Below, piece by piece: positions 35,077 to 45,908 of a DNA stretch of 64,000 bases. Within the stretch, counting starts at the first letter, position 1. The number at the start of each line of letters is the position of its first letter. Origin of the DNA: Streptococcus minor DSM 17118 (lineage in GTDB: Bacteria > Bacillota > Bacilli > Lactobacillales > Streptococcaceae); NCBI RefSeq assembly GCF_000377005.1, contig NZ_AQYB01000026.1, positions 1 to 64,000 on the forward strand. The letters are read 5' to 3'. The notes under the pieces were generated by a model, which saw only the letters and a list, made by a program, of their open reading frames with translations, did not search any database and was not told where the DNA came from. The position numbers and the translations under genes are program-made.

Positions 35077-37158
35077 TTAAGCTTGTCCACCGTTTTTCTT
35101 GATAATTTCGTCTTGTACAGATTTTGGTACATCTTCGTAGTGGTCAAATACCATCATGAAGGTACCGCGACCTTGAGTAGCTGAACGCAGTACTGTTGCG
35201 TAACCAAACATTTCAGCAAGTGGTACATAAGCACGAACGATTTGAGTGTTACCGTGCGCCTCCATACCATCTACACGTCCACGACGAGCAGTGACGTGTC
35301 CCATAACGTCACCCAGATTGTCTTCTGGTGCAGTGATGGTCACAAGCATCATTGGCTCAAGGATAGCTGGTTGTGCTGTTTTAGCTGCTTCTTTAAGGGC
35401 AAGTGACGCCGCCACTTTGAAGGCTGTTTCAGATGAGTCGACATCGTGGTATGAACCATCATACAGTTTCGCTTTCACGTCAACGATTGGATAGCCAGCA
35501 AGGACACCATTCGCCATTGATTCTACGAGACCTTTTTCTACAGCTGGTACAAATTCACGTGGAACCACACCACCAACGATAGCATTTTCAAACTCAAAGC
35601 CTTTTCCTTCTTCGTTCGGAGTAAATTCAATCCAAACATCACCAAATTGACCTTTACCACCAGACTGACGTTTGAAGAATCCACGTGCAGAAGTTTGTGC
35701 ACGGAAGGTTTCACGGTAAGATACTTGAGGAGCACCTACGTTTGCTTCAACCTTGAATTCACGTTTCATACGATCAACAAGGACATCCAAGTGAAGCTCA
35801 CCCATACCAGCGATAACTGTTTCACCTGTTTCAGGGTTTGTTTCAACACGGAAAGTTGGGTCTTCTTCAGCCAATTTAGAAAGGGCAACACCCATCTTGT
35901 CTTGGTCAGCTTTTGATTTAGGTTCAACCATGAGTTGGATAACTGGTTCTGGAACATGAATAGACTCAAGGATGATTTTTGCTTTTTCATCTGTCAATGA
36001 GTCACCAGTTGTTGTATCTTTCAAACCAACTGCCGCAGCAATGTCACCAGCATACACTTGCTCGATTTCTTGACGACTGTTTGCGTGCATTTGAAGGATA
36101 CGTCCAATACGCTCACGTTTACCTTTAGAAGTGTTCAATACGTATGAACCACTGTGAAGGATACCTGAGTAAACACGGAAGAAGGTCAAGCGACCTACAA
36201 ATGGGTCTGTCATAATCTTGAAGGCAAGAGCTGCAAATGGCTCTTCGTCAGAAGCATGACGTTCTTCTTCGGCATCTGTATCTGGATTTGTTCCTTTAAT
36301 AGCAGGGATATCAAGTGGACTTGGAAGGTAGTCCAAGACCGCATCCAACATCAACTGAACACCTTTATTTTTGAAGGCAGAACCACACAATACTGGGAAG
36401 AATTCAACATTGATTGTTGCGCGACGAATACCAGCCATCAATTCCTCGTTTGTGATTTCTTCACCTTCAAGGTATTTCATCATCAACTCTTCATCTGTTT
36501 CGGCAACAGCTTCAACCAATTTTTCACGATATTCTTCAGCCATCTCAAGCATGTCAGCTGGGATATCTTCTTCAAGGATATCTGTACCAAGGTCATTGGT
36601 ATAGATCTCAGCTTTCATCTTGATCAAGTCAATGATTCCGCGGAATTCATCTTCTGAACCAATTGGCAATTGGATTGGGTGTGCATTTGCTTGAAGACGA
36701 TCATGAAGTGTGCTTACTGAGTAAAGGAAGTCTGCACCGATTTTATCCATCTTGTTGGCGAATACAATACGTGGTACTCCATATTCAGTAGCTTGACGCC
36801 AAACTGTTTCAGTTTGTGGTTCAACACCTGATTGAGAGTCCAAAACGGTTACTGCACCATCCAATACACGTAGAGAACGTTGTACTTCGATTGTGAAGTC
36901 CACGTGTCCTGGTGTGTCGATGATATTTACACGATGATTTTTCCATTGCGCGGTTGTCGCAGCAGATGTGATAGTGATACCACGCTCTTGCTCTTGCTCC
37001 ATCCAGTCCATTTGGGAAGCACCTTCGTGAGTTTCACCGATCTTATGGATTTTACCAGTGTAGTAAAGGATACGCTCAGTTGTTGTTGTTTTACCCGCAT
37101 CAACGTGAGCCATGATACCGATATTACGAGTTTTTTCTAGTGAAAATTCGCGTGCCAT
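35077..37158 (-). CDS. fusA: Elongation factor G
   Basis: A 693-aa translational GTPase that drives ribosomal translocation. G1 is [15 protein letters not shown] (about 17-31), G2 [11 protein letters not shown]3 DTPGHVDF and G4 NKMD. Length is standard. It follows rpsL and rpsG in the str operon but is preceded by a terminator-like hairpin and its own extended -10 (TGATATAAT, 37200-37205), so it also has independent transcription. Confidence 0.97.
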   Translation of the reverse strand: MAREFSLEKTRNIGIMAHVDAGKTTTTERILYYTGKIHKIGETHEGASQMDWMEQEQERGITITSAATTAQWKNHRVNIIDTPGHVDFTIEVQRSLRVLDGAVTVLDSQSGVEPQTETVWRQATEYGVPRIVFANKMDKIGADFLYSVSTLHDRLQANAHPIQLPIGSEDEFRGIIDLIKMKAEIYTNDLGTDILEEDIPADMLEMAEEYREKLVEAVAETDEELMMKYLEGEEITNEELMAGIRRATINVEFFPVLCGSAFKNKGVQLMLDAVLDYLPSPLDIPAIKGTNPDTDAEEERHASDEEPFAALAFKIMTDPFVGRLTFFRVYSGILHSGSYVLNTSKGKRERIGRILQMHANSRQEIEQVYAGDIAAAVGLKDTTTGDSLTDEKAKIILESIHVPEPVIQLMVEPKSKADQDKMGVALSKLAEEDPTFRVETNPETGETVIAGMGELHLDVLVDRMKREFKVEANVGAPQVSYRETFRAQTSARGFFKRQSGGKGQFGDVWIEFTPNEEGKGFEFENAIVGGVVPREFVPAVEKGLVESMANGVLAGYPIVDVKAKLYDGSYHDVDSSETAFKVAASLALKEAAKTAQPAILEPMMLVTITAPEDNLGDVMGHVTARRGRVDGMEAHGNTQIVRAYVPLAEMFGYATVLRSATQGRGTFMMVFDHYEDVPKSVQDEIIKKNGGQA

Positions 37159-37199
37159 GAGGTTATTTCTCCTATATTATTAATATTATTTACGTTACT

Positions 37200-37247
37200 A
37201 TTATATCATTTTTAGAAAGAACGGATAGGCAAAACCTACCCGTTCTC
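37200..37247 (-). promoter_or_regulatory. rpsG-fusA intergenic control: terminator hairpin then fusA promoter
   Basis: GAACGG-a-TAGG / CCTA-c-CCGTTC (37219-37245) forms a strong stem on the minus strand. It is followed after about 14 bases by TGATATAAT (-10 at 37200-37205). The stem would attenuate read-through from rpsLG and the promoter restarts transcription for fusA. The remaining part of this 374-bp gap (37248-37532) has no gene. Confidence 0.65.
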
Positions 37248-37532
37248 GCATGATTTTTTAATTTTTTCTGTGTAAGATGGGTGGTACAGTCCAGTTCGAA
37301 TGAAACTGAGCACGAGTGCTATGCTTACCAGGAAAAACGTTGTTCTTCCTTATGCGCAAGTGCATAGTGTCAGTTCCTATTTCTCACCTGTACTCTCACC
37401 CTTAGCATCTTAATCTTAGTTGAATTTTAACTACAAATGTCTGCCAAAAAGATCAATTCTCCTAGAAACTGAAGTTTCTTCGTTGATTTTCCTATTTTGG
37501 CTAGCATTTGCTTAACGTTAAAATAGCCTATC

Positions 37533-38003
37533 TTACCAGCGGAAGTGTGCAAACGCACGGTTTGCTTCTGCCATACGGTGAGTATCTTCACGTTTCTTAA
37601 CAGCTGCACCTGTATTGTTAGCAGCATCCATGATTTCTTTAGCAAGACGGTCAATCATTGTGTGCTCTCCACGGTTGCGGGCGATAGTAACCAACCAACG
37701 AAGACCAAGAGTGGTACGACGCTCTGGACGAACCTCAACTGGGACTTGGTAGTTAGAACCACCTACACGGCGTGCACGTACTTCAAGTACAGGCATGATA
37801 TTTTCCATTGCAGTTTCAAATACTTCAAGTGCATCGTTACCTGTAGCTTCTTTGATTTGGTCAAAGGCACCGTAAACGATACTTGCAGCAGTACCACGTT
37901 TACCATCCAACATAACACGGTTGATCAAACGAGTGACCAATTTTGAGTTGTACAATGGATCTGGCAATACTTCGCGCTTAGGCGCTTGATTTTTACGACT
38001 CAT
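37533..38003 (-). CDS. rpsG: 30S ribosomal protein S7
   Basis: A 156-aa S7 that nucleates assembly of the 30S head. It starts [16 protein letters not shown] and ends AFAHFRW, with [23 protein letters not shown] near the start. It lies 17 bp after rpsL in the str operon. Confidence 0.97.
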   Translation of the reverse strand: MSRKNQAPKREVLPDPLYNSKLVTRLINRVMLDGKRGTAASIVYGAFDQIKEATGNDALEVFETAMENIMPVLEVRARRVGGSNYQVPVEVRPERRTTLGLRWLVTIARNRGEHTMIDRLAKEIMDAANNTGAAVKKREDTHRMAEANRAFAHFRW

Positions 38004-38020
38004 TTATTTGCTCTCCCTTC

Positions 38021-38434
38021 TTAACCTTTTGGACGTTTTGTACCGTATTTAGAACGGCCTTGTTTACGGTCAGTTACACCTGCAGTATCAAGTGCACCAC
38101 GAACGATATGGTAACGTACCCCTGGAAGGTCTTTTACACGTCCACCACGAAGAAGAACAACACTGTGCTCTTGCAAGTTGTGGCCGATACCTGGGATGTA
38201 GGCAGTTACTTCGATAAGGTTGCTCAAACGTACACGGGCAAATTTACGAAGGGCTGAGTTAGGCTTTTTAGGTGTCATTGTTCCAACACGAGTAGCTACA
38301 CCACGTTTTTGTGGTGAAGAAACATTGGTTTGAACTTTTTTACGGCTGTTGTAACCGATATTCAAAGCTGGTGATTTAGATTTTTCTACTTTTGATTTAC
38401 GCGGTTTGCGAACCAACTGGTTAATTGTAGGCAT
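38021..38434 (-). CDS. rpsL: 30S ribosomal protein S12
   Basis: A 137-aa S12 of the decoding centre. It has the conserved [17 protein letters not shown] and [14 protein letters not shown]. The PKKPNS lysines (positions equivalent to K43/K88) look wild type, so no sequence sign of streptomycin resistance is seen. It is first gene of the str operon. Confidence 0.97.
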   Translation of the reverse strand: MPTINQLVRKPRKSKVEKSKSPALNIGYNSRKKVQTNVSSPQKRGVATRVGTMTPKKPNSALRKFARVRLSNLIEVTAYIPGIGHNLQEHSVVLLRGGRVKDLPGVRYHIVRGALDTAGVTDRKQGRSKYGTKRPKG

Positions 38435-38574
38435 CTACATTCTCCTGTATAAATTTTTATTTTTGGTTGATAGAGCGCTTGGTGACAGCCCCTACCATGG
38501 TGCACTTTTGCAACATTTGTCAGCACGTCTCTGTACACTTTTGAGAGACCAAAAGATAAAAAGTACCGTTTATC

Positions 38575-38603
38575 ATCGTAACATAAATAGTCCGTTCTGT
38601 CAA
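38575..38603 (-). promoter_or_regulatory. str operon promoter
   Basis: TTGACA (38598-38603), 17 bp, TACGAT (38575-38580) on the minus strand. It gives a leader of about 130 nt with a GTCTCT / AGAGAC hairpin near its 5' end, possibly for ribosomal protein feedback. Confidence 0.85.
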
Positions 38604-38684
38604 TGAATTTTGTTCTATTTCTTTTGTTCTATTTCTATTGTATGAAAAGAAATAGCTATCGACTCTCTGCGCTATAAACATATT

Positions 38685-38716
38685 AAAAGAATTCTAGCTG
38701 AAGCTAGAATTCTTTT
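38685..38716. terminator. Strong bidirectional hairpin
   Basis: A perfect 14-bp stem AAAAGAATTCTAGC / GCTAGAATTCTTTT with a TGAA loop. It lies between the str promoter and the regR 3' end in a 403-bp gap (38435-38837). Its strand of action is uncertain. The rest of the gap, 38717-38837, shows no gene. Confidence 0.7.
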
Positions 38717-38837
38717 AATTTTTACTCCGTTTCACCTATCCTACTTGCATTTATGTCCACAGGTAGGGCTAAGTGACTAGTTAGAAAGCTAGCATTCGAG
38801 CTCTACTGTGAATCGCCAAAAGTCTGATTTATGGGAT

Positions 38838-39851
38838 TCAAACTTCTTTTATCTGAGTAGACTCTCTCCAGTTAATATGACAGTTTAAGACTTGCTGTCG
38901 CTCTTCTTGGTCCAAACCCTCAATTTGATCAATGAGTATTTTCGTTGCTTGCTCTCCCTCTTGGAAAGCTGGTTGTACAATGGTTGTGATACTTGGAGAA
39001 GACAAATCTGTCCACTCTGTGTTATCAAAGCCAATCAAACCGATATCCATTTTGGGGGTTTGAATATTCTTAAGGGCGGTGAAAACACGAGGCAGGGCCC
39101 AGCAGTTTGGCGCAAAAACCAATGTTTTTTTATTTGGAATAATAGTATTTTGCAGGAAACCTGCAATGTCTTCTACGGTTGTCTTGGCATCTTCAATGAT
39201 ATATGTGGCATACGATAGGTTATAATCTGTCAGAGCGTCCATAAAACCAGAAGCACGTTCAATGCGTGTGCTCAACAGGCTGGTATCTGCTGTGATAATG
39301 ATGAACTCTTCATATCCTTTTTGAATACAGATCTGAGTAGCGTCATAAACAGCATCATAATTATTTGTTTTCACCCAGTTTGAACGGTGTTCATACAATT
39401 GACTGTCAAAGAAAACCAAGGATTTCTTTGTTTCTTGACTGATTTTTGCATACTTTCTAAAATTAGATGTTGGCTGAATAATAAACCCATCCACACCCAA
39501 CCTTAACATGTTTTCAATATATCTGTCTTCGCTTTCTGGATCATAGTTACTGTTTCCGATAATGACTTGATACCCTCTTCTGTGCGCGATATTTTCAATC
39601 CCTTTCACAATTTGATTGGAAAATGAATTTGTTATATCTCCAATCAACACTCCAATCAATTTTGTTTGTTTGGAGTTCAAGCTCCGAGCCACAATACTCG
39701 GTTTATAGCCTGTTTCTTCAATGACTTTTTGTATCTTATCGCGTGTCTCTTGAGACATTTTTTCATATCTACCGTTGAGGTAAAAAGAGATAGTTGTTTT
39801 AGAAGTTTGGGTCATCTCCGCGATATCTTTTATCGTAACCTTTCTTCCCAT
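38838..39851 (-). CDS. regR: LacI-family regulator of hyaluronan genes, RegR-like
   Basis: A 337-aa LacI/GalR repressor with N-terminal HTH (VTIKDIAEMTQTSKTTISFYLNG, about 5-27) and hinge, then a periplasmic-binding-fold sensor domain (GVLIGDITNSFSNQIV... LIGFDNTEWTDLSSPSITTI). It sits at the end of the hyaluronan cluster, where pneumococcal RegR controls hyaluronidase and the PTS. The start is open: ATG 39851 begins at the family start MGRKVTIKD, but the in-frame GTG 39863 has AAGGAGAAGG better placed upstream. Two operator-like palindromes lie in the divergent promoter region at 47549 and 47709. Confidence 0.87.
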   Translation of the reverse strand: MGRKVTIKDIAEMTQTSKTTISFYLNGRYEKMSQETRDKIQKVIEETGYKPSIVARSLNSKQTKLIGVLIGDITNSFSNQIVKGIENIAHRRGYQVIIGNSNYDPESEDRYIENMLRLGVDGFIIQPTSNFRKYAKISQETKKSLVFFDSQLYEHRSNWVKTNNYDAVYDATQICIQKGYEEFIIITADTSLLSTRIERASGFMDALTDYNLSYATYIIEDAKTTVEDIAGFLQNTIIPNKKTLVFAPNCWALPRVFTALKNIQTPKMDIGLIGFDNTEWTDLSSPSITTIVQPAFQEGEQATKILIDQIEGLDQEERQQVLNCHINWRESTQIKEV

Positions 39852-40083
39852 GCAAGCCTGCACCCCCTTCTCCTTATTATACCATATTAAAGCCTTATCT
39901 CTAGCTGTGAACACTTGCTTTTTTACCGCATCAATACAGAGAAAATGATGGCCAAAAATCCATTGTATTCTCTTTTAACACGCACGCTCATCATACAGCT
40001 AGAGATAGGGAAAGAGTCCGCTTCTACCATGTTAAATTTCAATCATAAATACTCAAAATAGGCCACTCAATTGCGCTTGTACA

Positions 40084-43000
40084 TTAGACCTTTCTCTTGG
40101 AAAACGATACAAGAGTAACGAAGACTAGCAAGCCAAAAATACTGAGACCCATTCCTCTTTTTGCACCGGTTTGAGGTAGTTTCTTTCGTGAAGAACGGTT
40201 CTGATTATCCGTTTTACTTCCTTTACCGTTACTCTTCTGGGAGGTGGTCGCTGGCGATGAACTTGTGGTTGCTTGAGTGGTTACCTCAACAAGAGATGTC
40301 GTTGATAAATCAGTTGTTGGAATAACACTCTCTGTCGTACTAGTAGTCGGTGACGGCGTTATTGTTTTTGAAACACGAACAAACCAGATGCTAGATGGAG
40401 CTGCAGCTGTCCCTTCTGTTACCAGACTGACTGTAGCATTGTCCGAAGCAGAAAAAACAGGTTGAGCTGTTGATTTGGTTGCTGGATTGTAGTAAGAGAC
40501 CATGTAACCTTCATCTGTCTCTTTGATGGTATAAAGACCCGCTTTTGTCAAGGTTACATCACTATTTAGGTGGTAGTCACTATCTTGGTATTTGACTACT
40601 CCCCACACTTTTTCCTCTGTATCATAAACAACCTGTAGGTCTTTTTCTTGCTGCACTACAGATACCGTCTCACCTAGGCTTTGCACCTCTTCCATAGATT
40701 TATTTGGGATCATCACATAGGCATACTGGCTACTTTCCTTTGGTTGTTCGTGCCATAGACTCACAAAGCTATTTTGTACGACTGTTGAAGTTTGCCCATA
40801 GTTAATGTCGCTCCATTTACCGGCACGTTCTTCCATCTGTGCATGTGTACTTAGGCCGTTTAGGAAGACATAGCCGATAGATTGTTTTACATCCCCATTC
40901 GTCATATAAAAAGACTCTGTCTTGTCTGTGATTACTTCATTTGACAAATCAACCTGTTTTCCATTGATGTAGTAATTGTAGTGTTGTCCTGGGGTTAATT
41001 TTCTATTCTCAATCGTTGTTACCGCTCCTGCATCAGATGAATGCTCAATGCCCGTTCCCATGAAAACAATCTTATCACCGAATACAAACCATGATTTACG
41101 AGCTGTTAAACTATCGTTCCAGTTATTAAAGTCCATTGCTACAGTTGCAAAACGATGATTTAGTTGAGTTGCTCCAACAAAAGCGCTCTTTAGAGTGACT
41201 TCACCACTTCCATCTTCTCGCACGTCATTTGTAACCGTTGTCCCCGGTAATCGATATGGATTCACTGTTGGCCAATAGTGCTGGCTATAATGTCCTAAGT
41301 CACCATTGTAAAGGTAGACCATCCCATCAGCCGTATACCATCCTCGCCGATTTTCGTTATTCATATCCTCGTAATTCTGTGTACGAGATGAATACATGCT
41401 AATCCCAAAAGTGTAATCCGATTGTGCATTGTGATAAACAAACTTGTCCATGTTGTTAAAGGCTGCAATCTGATCTTTTGGCACGGATGGTGAAATAGTT
41501 GCGTTCGATAAAATCTGATTGAACAGTTCAATATCTCTGTAAGATTTTAAATTATTGTATGCACTGTAGAATGTATCCGATTGCAGATGCCATTTGACGA
41601 CTGATTGTAGCATCATTTTTTTCTCGTCATCTGAGGCCTCTGCTAACCTTGCCAATGAGCGAAGGATTTCAACCGCTTGGACATGAGCCTCTCCTTTTGC
41701 TCGGCTAATAGAGCGACCCCTCGTCATATCCATCAATTCTCCTTTTACAAGAATCGGAACAAAGGACCGATCAATCCAGTCATAGAGAATCGAGATGGTA
41801 TTGCTATCCAATGCAAACTCGGTGGATTGGATAACTGGTAATAGCTGAGAAAAGCCATCTATCAAGACATTTCCATAAGCGCCAGTGTAAGCTACATTCG
41901 TATGATCTATGAAGGACCCATCTTCATAAAACCCTTCTCCTTTATCTACAAATTTCATGATGGTGGTCAAACCGCGAACGCCATCGCCAACACGTTTCCC
42001 ATCTTCGCGGAGAGCTCCCTCCAAAATAGCCACCTTACTGAGATCGGTTTGATTGCCACCCACAGCTGGTGTCGCATTTGGTGTTGTCGAACGAATCATG
42101 GACACGTTGGGAACAAATTTCGAAATAGGAGCCGTATAATTGTTGATTTCCTCTTGACTAAAGTAAGGATGGAGATAAATCAAAATATTGACAATGGCTC
42201 GTGGAGTTCCAATCTCGTAATCCCACCAGTTACCCTTGATTTCTTTTTGCTCATTGTACACCTTGTCATATAACCAAGACATTCCTTTTTTTATTTTATT
42301 GAGCAATTCTCGATCATGATAATAGCTAGAATGAGCATTTTCAAAGACCTGCGCCATTTGTTCCAAACGACGATAAGTGGTTGTCAAATGACTAGACCTA
42401 TTAAAATCAATATCAGAAAAAATGCTGGTCTCACTCGCATTTGGTTCGATCCATTTACCTAAAGAATCCGCAACTCCCGTTTCTAGAGTCACTAAAAATG
42501 TTTTCATGTGATCATCCGCTGGATTGTAACTCTGATTCGATAAGGAGATACGTTCCCAATTTTCACGAAGTTGGCGGAAAACTGTATCTGGAACAGGGGT
42601 GACTTCAAGTGTAAATGTCGAACGCTTCTCTGTTCCCTCATAGATTGTAACCTCTGTTGTTCCAGCAGCAAGAGGGTAGAGAATCTGGTTTTCTATACGG
42701 CCAATCGTTGGATTAGCCACTTCATAACGTAAATCCTCACGAACTGGCAAATAAACTTTATTGGCTGGCAGTTGGATAATGCCTGTTTCAGGTTCTGGCA
42801 AAGTGTCATCTGGTTTTGGGGTTTCTGGTTTGATGTACTCTTTCAGAGAAACATGATCAATCCAGGCCTCTCCAACACTATTTTCAAAGAATAGTTCTAC
42901 TTTAACTTTTGTTGCTCCCTGAGGTACGGTCAGGATGCAGTGGCTGTGGGTACTTGTAGTCCCTTTTGTAAAATCTGTATAGACAAACTCTTTACTGACC

Positions 43001-43518
43001 TCTTTACCTGCATCATCTAAGCCTCGCACACGCGCTCGTACACCATTGCCTGTAACATTCACCGTCGTGACATCGTATTCCAAGATATATTTCTTGCTGG
43101 AATCCACAGAGACTGCCTGAGCAATTGCTGTCCGATAGGGTGCGGTGGCGCGAATGTAAAGTTGCCCACCTTCCACACTAACAGAGCCATTAGCTTTATC
43201 AACGTTCGCTGGAATCCATGGATTTTCCCATGCACGAGCAGCCAGTTTTGACCAATTCCCTGTCGCATCAACCGTTTCTTCAAAATCACCATTTTGAAGC
43301 AAATTAGTACTCTCGATAGACGACTCTAAGACAGGAACTAGCTCGGATTCAGCGATCTGAGAAATGACTTCTGCACTCGTCTCCTCCACCAGCTGTGTTT
43401 CTGAACTCGTAGAAATCTCTTCTGCCAACAAGTGCCCTCCTAGAAATAAGAGAGAAAGTAAGACTGAGCAAGTACCAATGCCAATCTTTCGAATACCAAA
43501 TTTTTCTTTTTTCTGCAT
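40084..43518 (-). CDS. hysA: Cell-wall-anchored hyaluronate lyase (PL8)
   Basis: A 1144-aa surface enzyme. It has a signal peptide with a YSIRK-like start (KFGIRKIGIGTCSVLL), an N-terminal carbohydrate-binding-like domain (about 50-230), and an alpha-toroid catalytic domain from about 310. Catalytic residues are in NWWDYEIGTP (Asn) and DHTNVAYTGAYG (His, Tyr). Beta-sandwich domains and a Ser/Thr-rich stalk follow. The C-terminus is LPQTGAKRG, a hydrophobic segment and KRK, for sortase A. It degrades hyaluronan (and chondroitin) by beta-elimination to unsaturated disaccharides that feed the adjacent PTS and GH88 enzymes. The minus-strand upstream region has TTGACG plus an AT-rich -10 and AAAGGAG. 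Confidence 0.93.
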   Translation of the reverse strand: MQKKEKFGIRKIGIGTCSVLLSLLFLGGHLLAEEISTSSETQLVEETSAEVISQIAESELVPVLESSIESTNLLQNGDFEETVDATGNWSKLAARAWENPWIPANVDKANGSVSVEGGQLYIRATAPYRTAIAQAVSVDSSKKYILEYDVTTVNVTGNGVRARVRGLDDAGKEVSKEFVYTDFTKGTTSTHSHCILTVPQGATKVKVELFFENSVGEAWIDHVSLKEYIKPETPKPDDTLPEPETGIIQLPANKVYLPVREDLRYEVANPTIGRIENQILYPLAAGTTEVTIYEGTEKRSTFTLEVTPVPDTVFRQLRENWERISLSNQSYNPADDHMKTFLVTLETGVADSLGKWIEPNASETSIFSDIDFNRSSHLTTTYRRLEQMAQVFENAHSSYYHDRELLNKIKKGMSWLYDKVYNEQKEIKGNWWDYEIGTPRAIVNILIYLHPYFSQEEINNYTAPISKFVPNVSMIRSTTPNATPAVGGNQTDLSKVAILEGALREDGKRVGDGVRGLTTIMKFVDKGEGFYEDGSFIDHTNVAYTGAYGNVLIDGFSQLLPVIQSTEFALDSNTISILYDWIDRSFVPILVKGELMDMTRGRSISRAKGEAHVQAVEILRSLARLAEASDDEKKMMLQSVVKWHLQSDTFYSAYNNLKSYRDIELFNQILSNATISPSVPKDQIAAFNNMDKFVYHNAQSDYTFGISMYSSRTQNYEDMNNENRRGWYTADGMVYLYNGDLGHYSQHYWPTVNPYRLPGTTVTNDVREDGSGEVTLKSAFVGATQLNHRFATVAMDFNNWNDSLTARKSWFVFGDKIVFMGTGIEHSSDAGAVTTIENRKLTPGQHYNYYINGKQVDLSNEVITDKTESFYMTNGDVKQSIGYVFLNGLSTHAQMEERAGKWSDINYGQTSTVVQNSFVSLWHEQPKESSQYAYVMIPNKSMEEVQSLGETVSVVQQEKDLQVVYDTEEKVWGVVKYQDSDYHLNSDVTLTKAGLYTIKETDEGYMVSYYNPATKSTAQPVFSASDNATVSLVTEGTAAAPSSIWFVRVSKTITPSPTTSTTESVIPTTDLSTTSLVEVTTQATTSSSPATTSQKSNGKGSKTDNQNRSSRKKLPQTGAKRGMGLSIFGLLVFVTLVSFSKRKV

Positions 43519-43595
43519 GTTTTATATTCTCCTTTGTAAGATGACAGCCCCAATATAAAATTATTTTTTAGTATAGACGTCAATGTACGCCCCCA

Positions 43596-43630
43596 AAAAA
43601 GAGACTGAAGGGCAGCCTCCAGTCTCTTTA
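43596..43630 (-). terminator. Terminator of the hyaluronan PTS operon
   Basis: GAGACTG (43601-43607) pairs with CAGTCTC (43620-43626) and is followed on the minus strand by TTTTTTGGGG. It lies between the IID gene and hysA. Confidence 0.75.
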
Positions 43631-43787
43631 CTGTTTCTACATCACTTTTCAATACAAGCCATTGTTTCCAGTTGATGGGCAAAGTCTATTTTTTCATCAA
43701 CCTATACTTGCCTGTTAAACTTGAAAAGATAAGGTTAGAGAGGGTACATAAATAGCCCAAATGATAGATCATTTCATCTATTTTCGA

Positions 43788-44618
43788 TTATCCTAGGATA
43801 CCTAACCAACTACCTACAATACCGATGATGACTGTCAAAATAACCAGCTTATAGGTTGTCCATTTTCTATTTTTGATTAAGTGGAAAACCAACAAGGTAA
43901 AGAGAGCAGGTAGAAGAGCAGGTGCAATTTTATCCAACATCCCTTGGATTGTTACAAATTTTTGAGTAGCATCTGCTGCATCGATTTCACCCGCTGCAAA
44001 TTGGATTGGAACCATCATCTTAACAGATGTCGCTGCAAGTCCCGCAATGACTGTGACGCCAATAATATTAGCAATGCGAGAAACAATTGCCATTTGTTCA
44101 CTCAATTTATCAATAAAGCTAGTTCCCAATTTGTAACCATAAAGACCTGTGCCCAACTTTATTCCCAATAAAACAAGGTTCAGTGCAACAAAGAAGAAAA
44201 TCGGTCCCATCACCAAGCCATCTGCTGCTAGAGAAGCTGCAATCGTAGAAAACAAGGGAGCCAAACAGAATTGTGATAAGGAATCTCCTATACCAGCCAA
44301 CGGCCCCATTAGAGCCATCTTGATGTTCCGCGTTTCCTCTGCCGGCCGCTTGTTATCCAACATAACTAAGTGCATGCTAGTAATAAATGGCAAGAAGTGT
44401 GGGTTGGTATTATAAAATTCACAATTGTCTTCTAAGGCTTGACACAGTGCTTTTTTATCATCTCCATAATATTTCTTTAATGCAGGATAGAGCACATTTG
44501 CATAACCCAGTCCTTGGTAGTTACTATAGTTAAAACCATTCTGCAAATAATATGCACGCAAGGCTGTTTTTGTGTAGTCACTCTTGGTTAATTTATTAGA
44601 TCCAGTCATCTTGTCCAT
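43788..44618 (-). CDS. PTS mannose-family IID component (hyaluronan disaccharides)
   Basis: A 276-aa IID subunit of a mannose-type PTS (KLTKSDYTKTALRAYYLQNGFNYSNYQGLGYANVLYPAL at the N-terminus; PLAGIGDSL in the middle; terminal membrane segment). With IIC it forms the membrane channel. Its start overlaps the IIC 3' end by 23 bp; the in-frame ATG three codons later, MTGSNKL, is equally possible. It is the last gene of the IIA-UGL-IIB-IIC-IID operon. By context it imports unsaturated glucuronyl-amino sugar disaccharides. Confidence 0.9.
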   Translation of the reverse strand: MDKMTGSNKLTKSDYTKTALRAYYLQNGFNYSNYQGLGYANVLYPALKKYYGDDKKALCQALEDNCEFYNTNPHFLPFITSMHLVMLDNKRPAEETRNIKMALMGPLAGIGDSLSQFCLAPLFSTIAASLAADGLVMGPIFFFVALNLVLLGIKLGTGLYGYKLGTSFIDKLSEQMAIVSRIANIIGVTVIAGLAATSVKMMVPIQFAAGEIDAADATQKFVTIQGMLDKIAPALLPALFTLLVFHLIKNRKWTTYKLVILTVIIGIVGSWLGILG

Positions 44619-45381
44619 CTCCTTCTGATGCTGCTATTGTTTCTGTTGTTTTTGGTTTGTTATAGAATTCCATCAAGGCAAACATGGTACCAATAATCGC
44701 AATACCGATTGTCGGAACACCCAAATAGGCCGCACAAACATATCCAAGTAAAACAAAGGGAATGAGTTCTTTTTTGGCCATAACAGAAAGAATCATCGCA
44801 AATCCGATAGCTGGAAGCATCTTACCAGCAACTGTCAAGCCGTTTAATAACACTGGTGGGATAAAGTCAACTAGATGAAGCAGTGTTTCCATAGACAAAG
44901 CTCCAAGCACGCCCAAACCAAAACCTAGCAAGGCAAACAACCAAACTGTTCCATTTGCCACCATTTTGAATCCTCTAACATTACCATTTCGCAAATGCTT
45001 AATGGCACTTTCTGGTGCTCCTGCAAAGGCAGTATAGGCAAATGTTTGTAGGAATTGAATGGCTACTGCAATAGGGGTTGATAGGGCCAAAGCTGCCTCT
45101 GGAGATACCTTACCAGCACTTGTAATTGCCATCAAGGTACCAAAAATTCCAGGTCCAATTGGATTCGGTGGAACAGTGCCCCCAGCTCCAACACCAAAGC
45201 CCATATAAGCTAGCTCCGAAATAGCCCCCATAGCCAGAGCAGTTGGAACATCACCAACAATAACTCCTACCCCAAACGATAGGATGATGCAGCGGTTGGT
45301 ATAGATTCCCAACAGCATGCCACTAAAACAGAATGCTGTCCACAAGCCAATTAATATTGCTTGAATTACATTGATTTCCAT
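44596..45381 (-). CDS. PTS mannose-family IIC component
   Basis: A 261-aa membrane protein, mannose/sorbose-type IIC (IQAILIGLWTAFCFSGMLLG; GDVPTALAMGAISELAYMGFG; GGTVPPNPIGPGIFGT). It forms the translocation pore with IID. It is translated in the same operon, 26 bp after IIB. Confidence 0.92.
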   Translation of the reverse strand: MEINVIQAILIGLWTAFCFSGMLLGIYTNRCIILSFGVGVIVGDVPTALAMGAISELAYMGFGVGAGGTVPPNPIGPGIFGTLMAITSAGKVSPEAALALSTPIAVAIQFLQTFAYTAFAGAPESAIKHLRNGNVRGFKMVANGTVWLFALLGFGLGVLGALSMETLLHLVDFIPPVLLNGLTVAGKMLPAIGFAMILSVMAKKELIPFVLLGYVCAAYLGVPTIGIAIIGTMFALMEFYNKPKTTETIAASEGDGQDDWI

Positions 45382-45406
45382 GAGTTTCTCCTTTATATAT
45401 CTTTCA

Positions 45407-45898
45407 TTAAATATAGTCCAATAGGTTCACTTCTAGTGCCCCATCGTTGCCGGTAGGCGTTGTTTTTGTGTTGAAGCGAACATGATAGTCTTCGCTGAGT
45501 TCTCGGATAATCTGTCTATCCTCTTCTCCTAAAAAAATCGAGCGAGTGACTTGTTCCTTGCCTGGCGCATTGTGAATGTTACCAACGTTCAATTCTGTAA
45601 TCGGAACCCCACCTTTTATCAAAGCCTGAGCATCCTTCAAATCTTTTACCACAATGAAAATAACTTGTGCAGGACTGGCTTTATGAATGATGTCAATCAC
45701 CTTTTGAACAGAGAAAAATCTCATCGCAACTGACGCCGGCACAACTGTCTTCATCAATGTTTGTTGGATGTTGTCTTCTGCAACAGCATCATTTGCAACA
45801 ATGACTGTATTGCAATTCAACGACTTAATCCACAACTGCCCTTGCCCGTGAATCAACCGTTCATCAACACGAGTCATAATAATATTTGGTGTTGTCAT
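45407..45898 (-). CDS. PTS mannose-family IIB component
   Basis: A 163-aa IIB subunit. The phosphorylated His lies in TRVDERLIHGQGQLWI (about residue 16), the site that passes phosphate from IIA to sugar. It ends in EVNLLDYI. It sits between the GH88 gene and IIC. Confidence 0.93.
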   Translation of the reverse strand: MTTPNIIMTRVDERLIHGQGQLWIKSLNCNTVIVANDAVAEDNIQQTLMKTVVPASVAMRFFSVQKVIDIIHKASPAQVIFIVVKDLKDAQALIKGGVPITELNVGNIHNAPGKEQVTRSIFLGEEDRQIIRELSEDYHVRFNTKTTPTGNDGALEVNLLDYI

Positions 45899-45908
45899 AA
45901 CACTCTCC

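Noticed and set aside
38021..38434. Streptomycin-resistance alleles in rpsL
   Set aside because: The conserved lysines in the PKKPNS and second loop regions look wild type.
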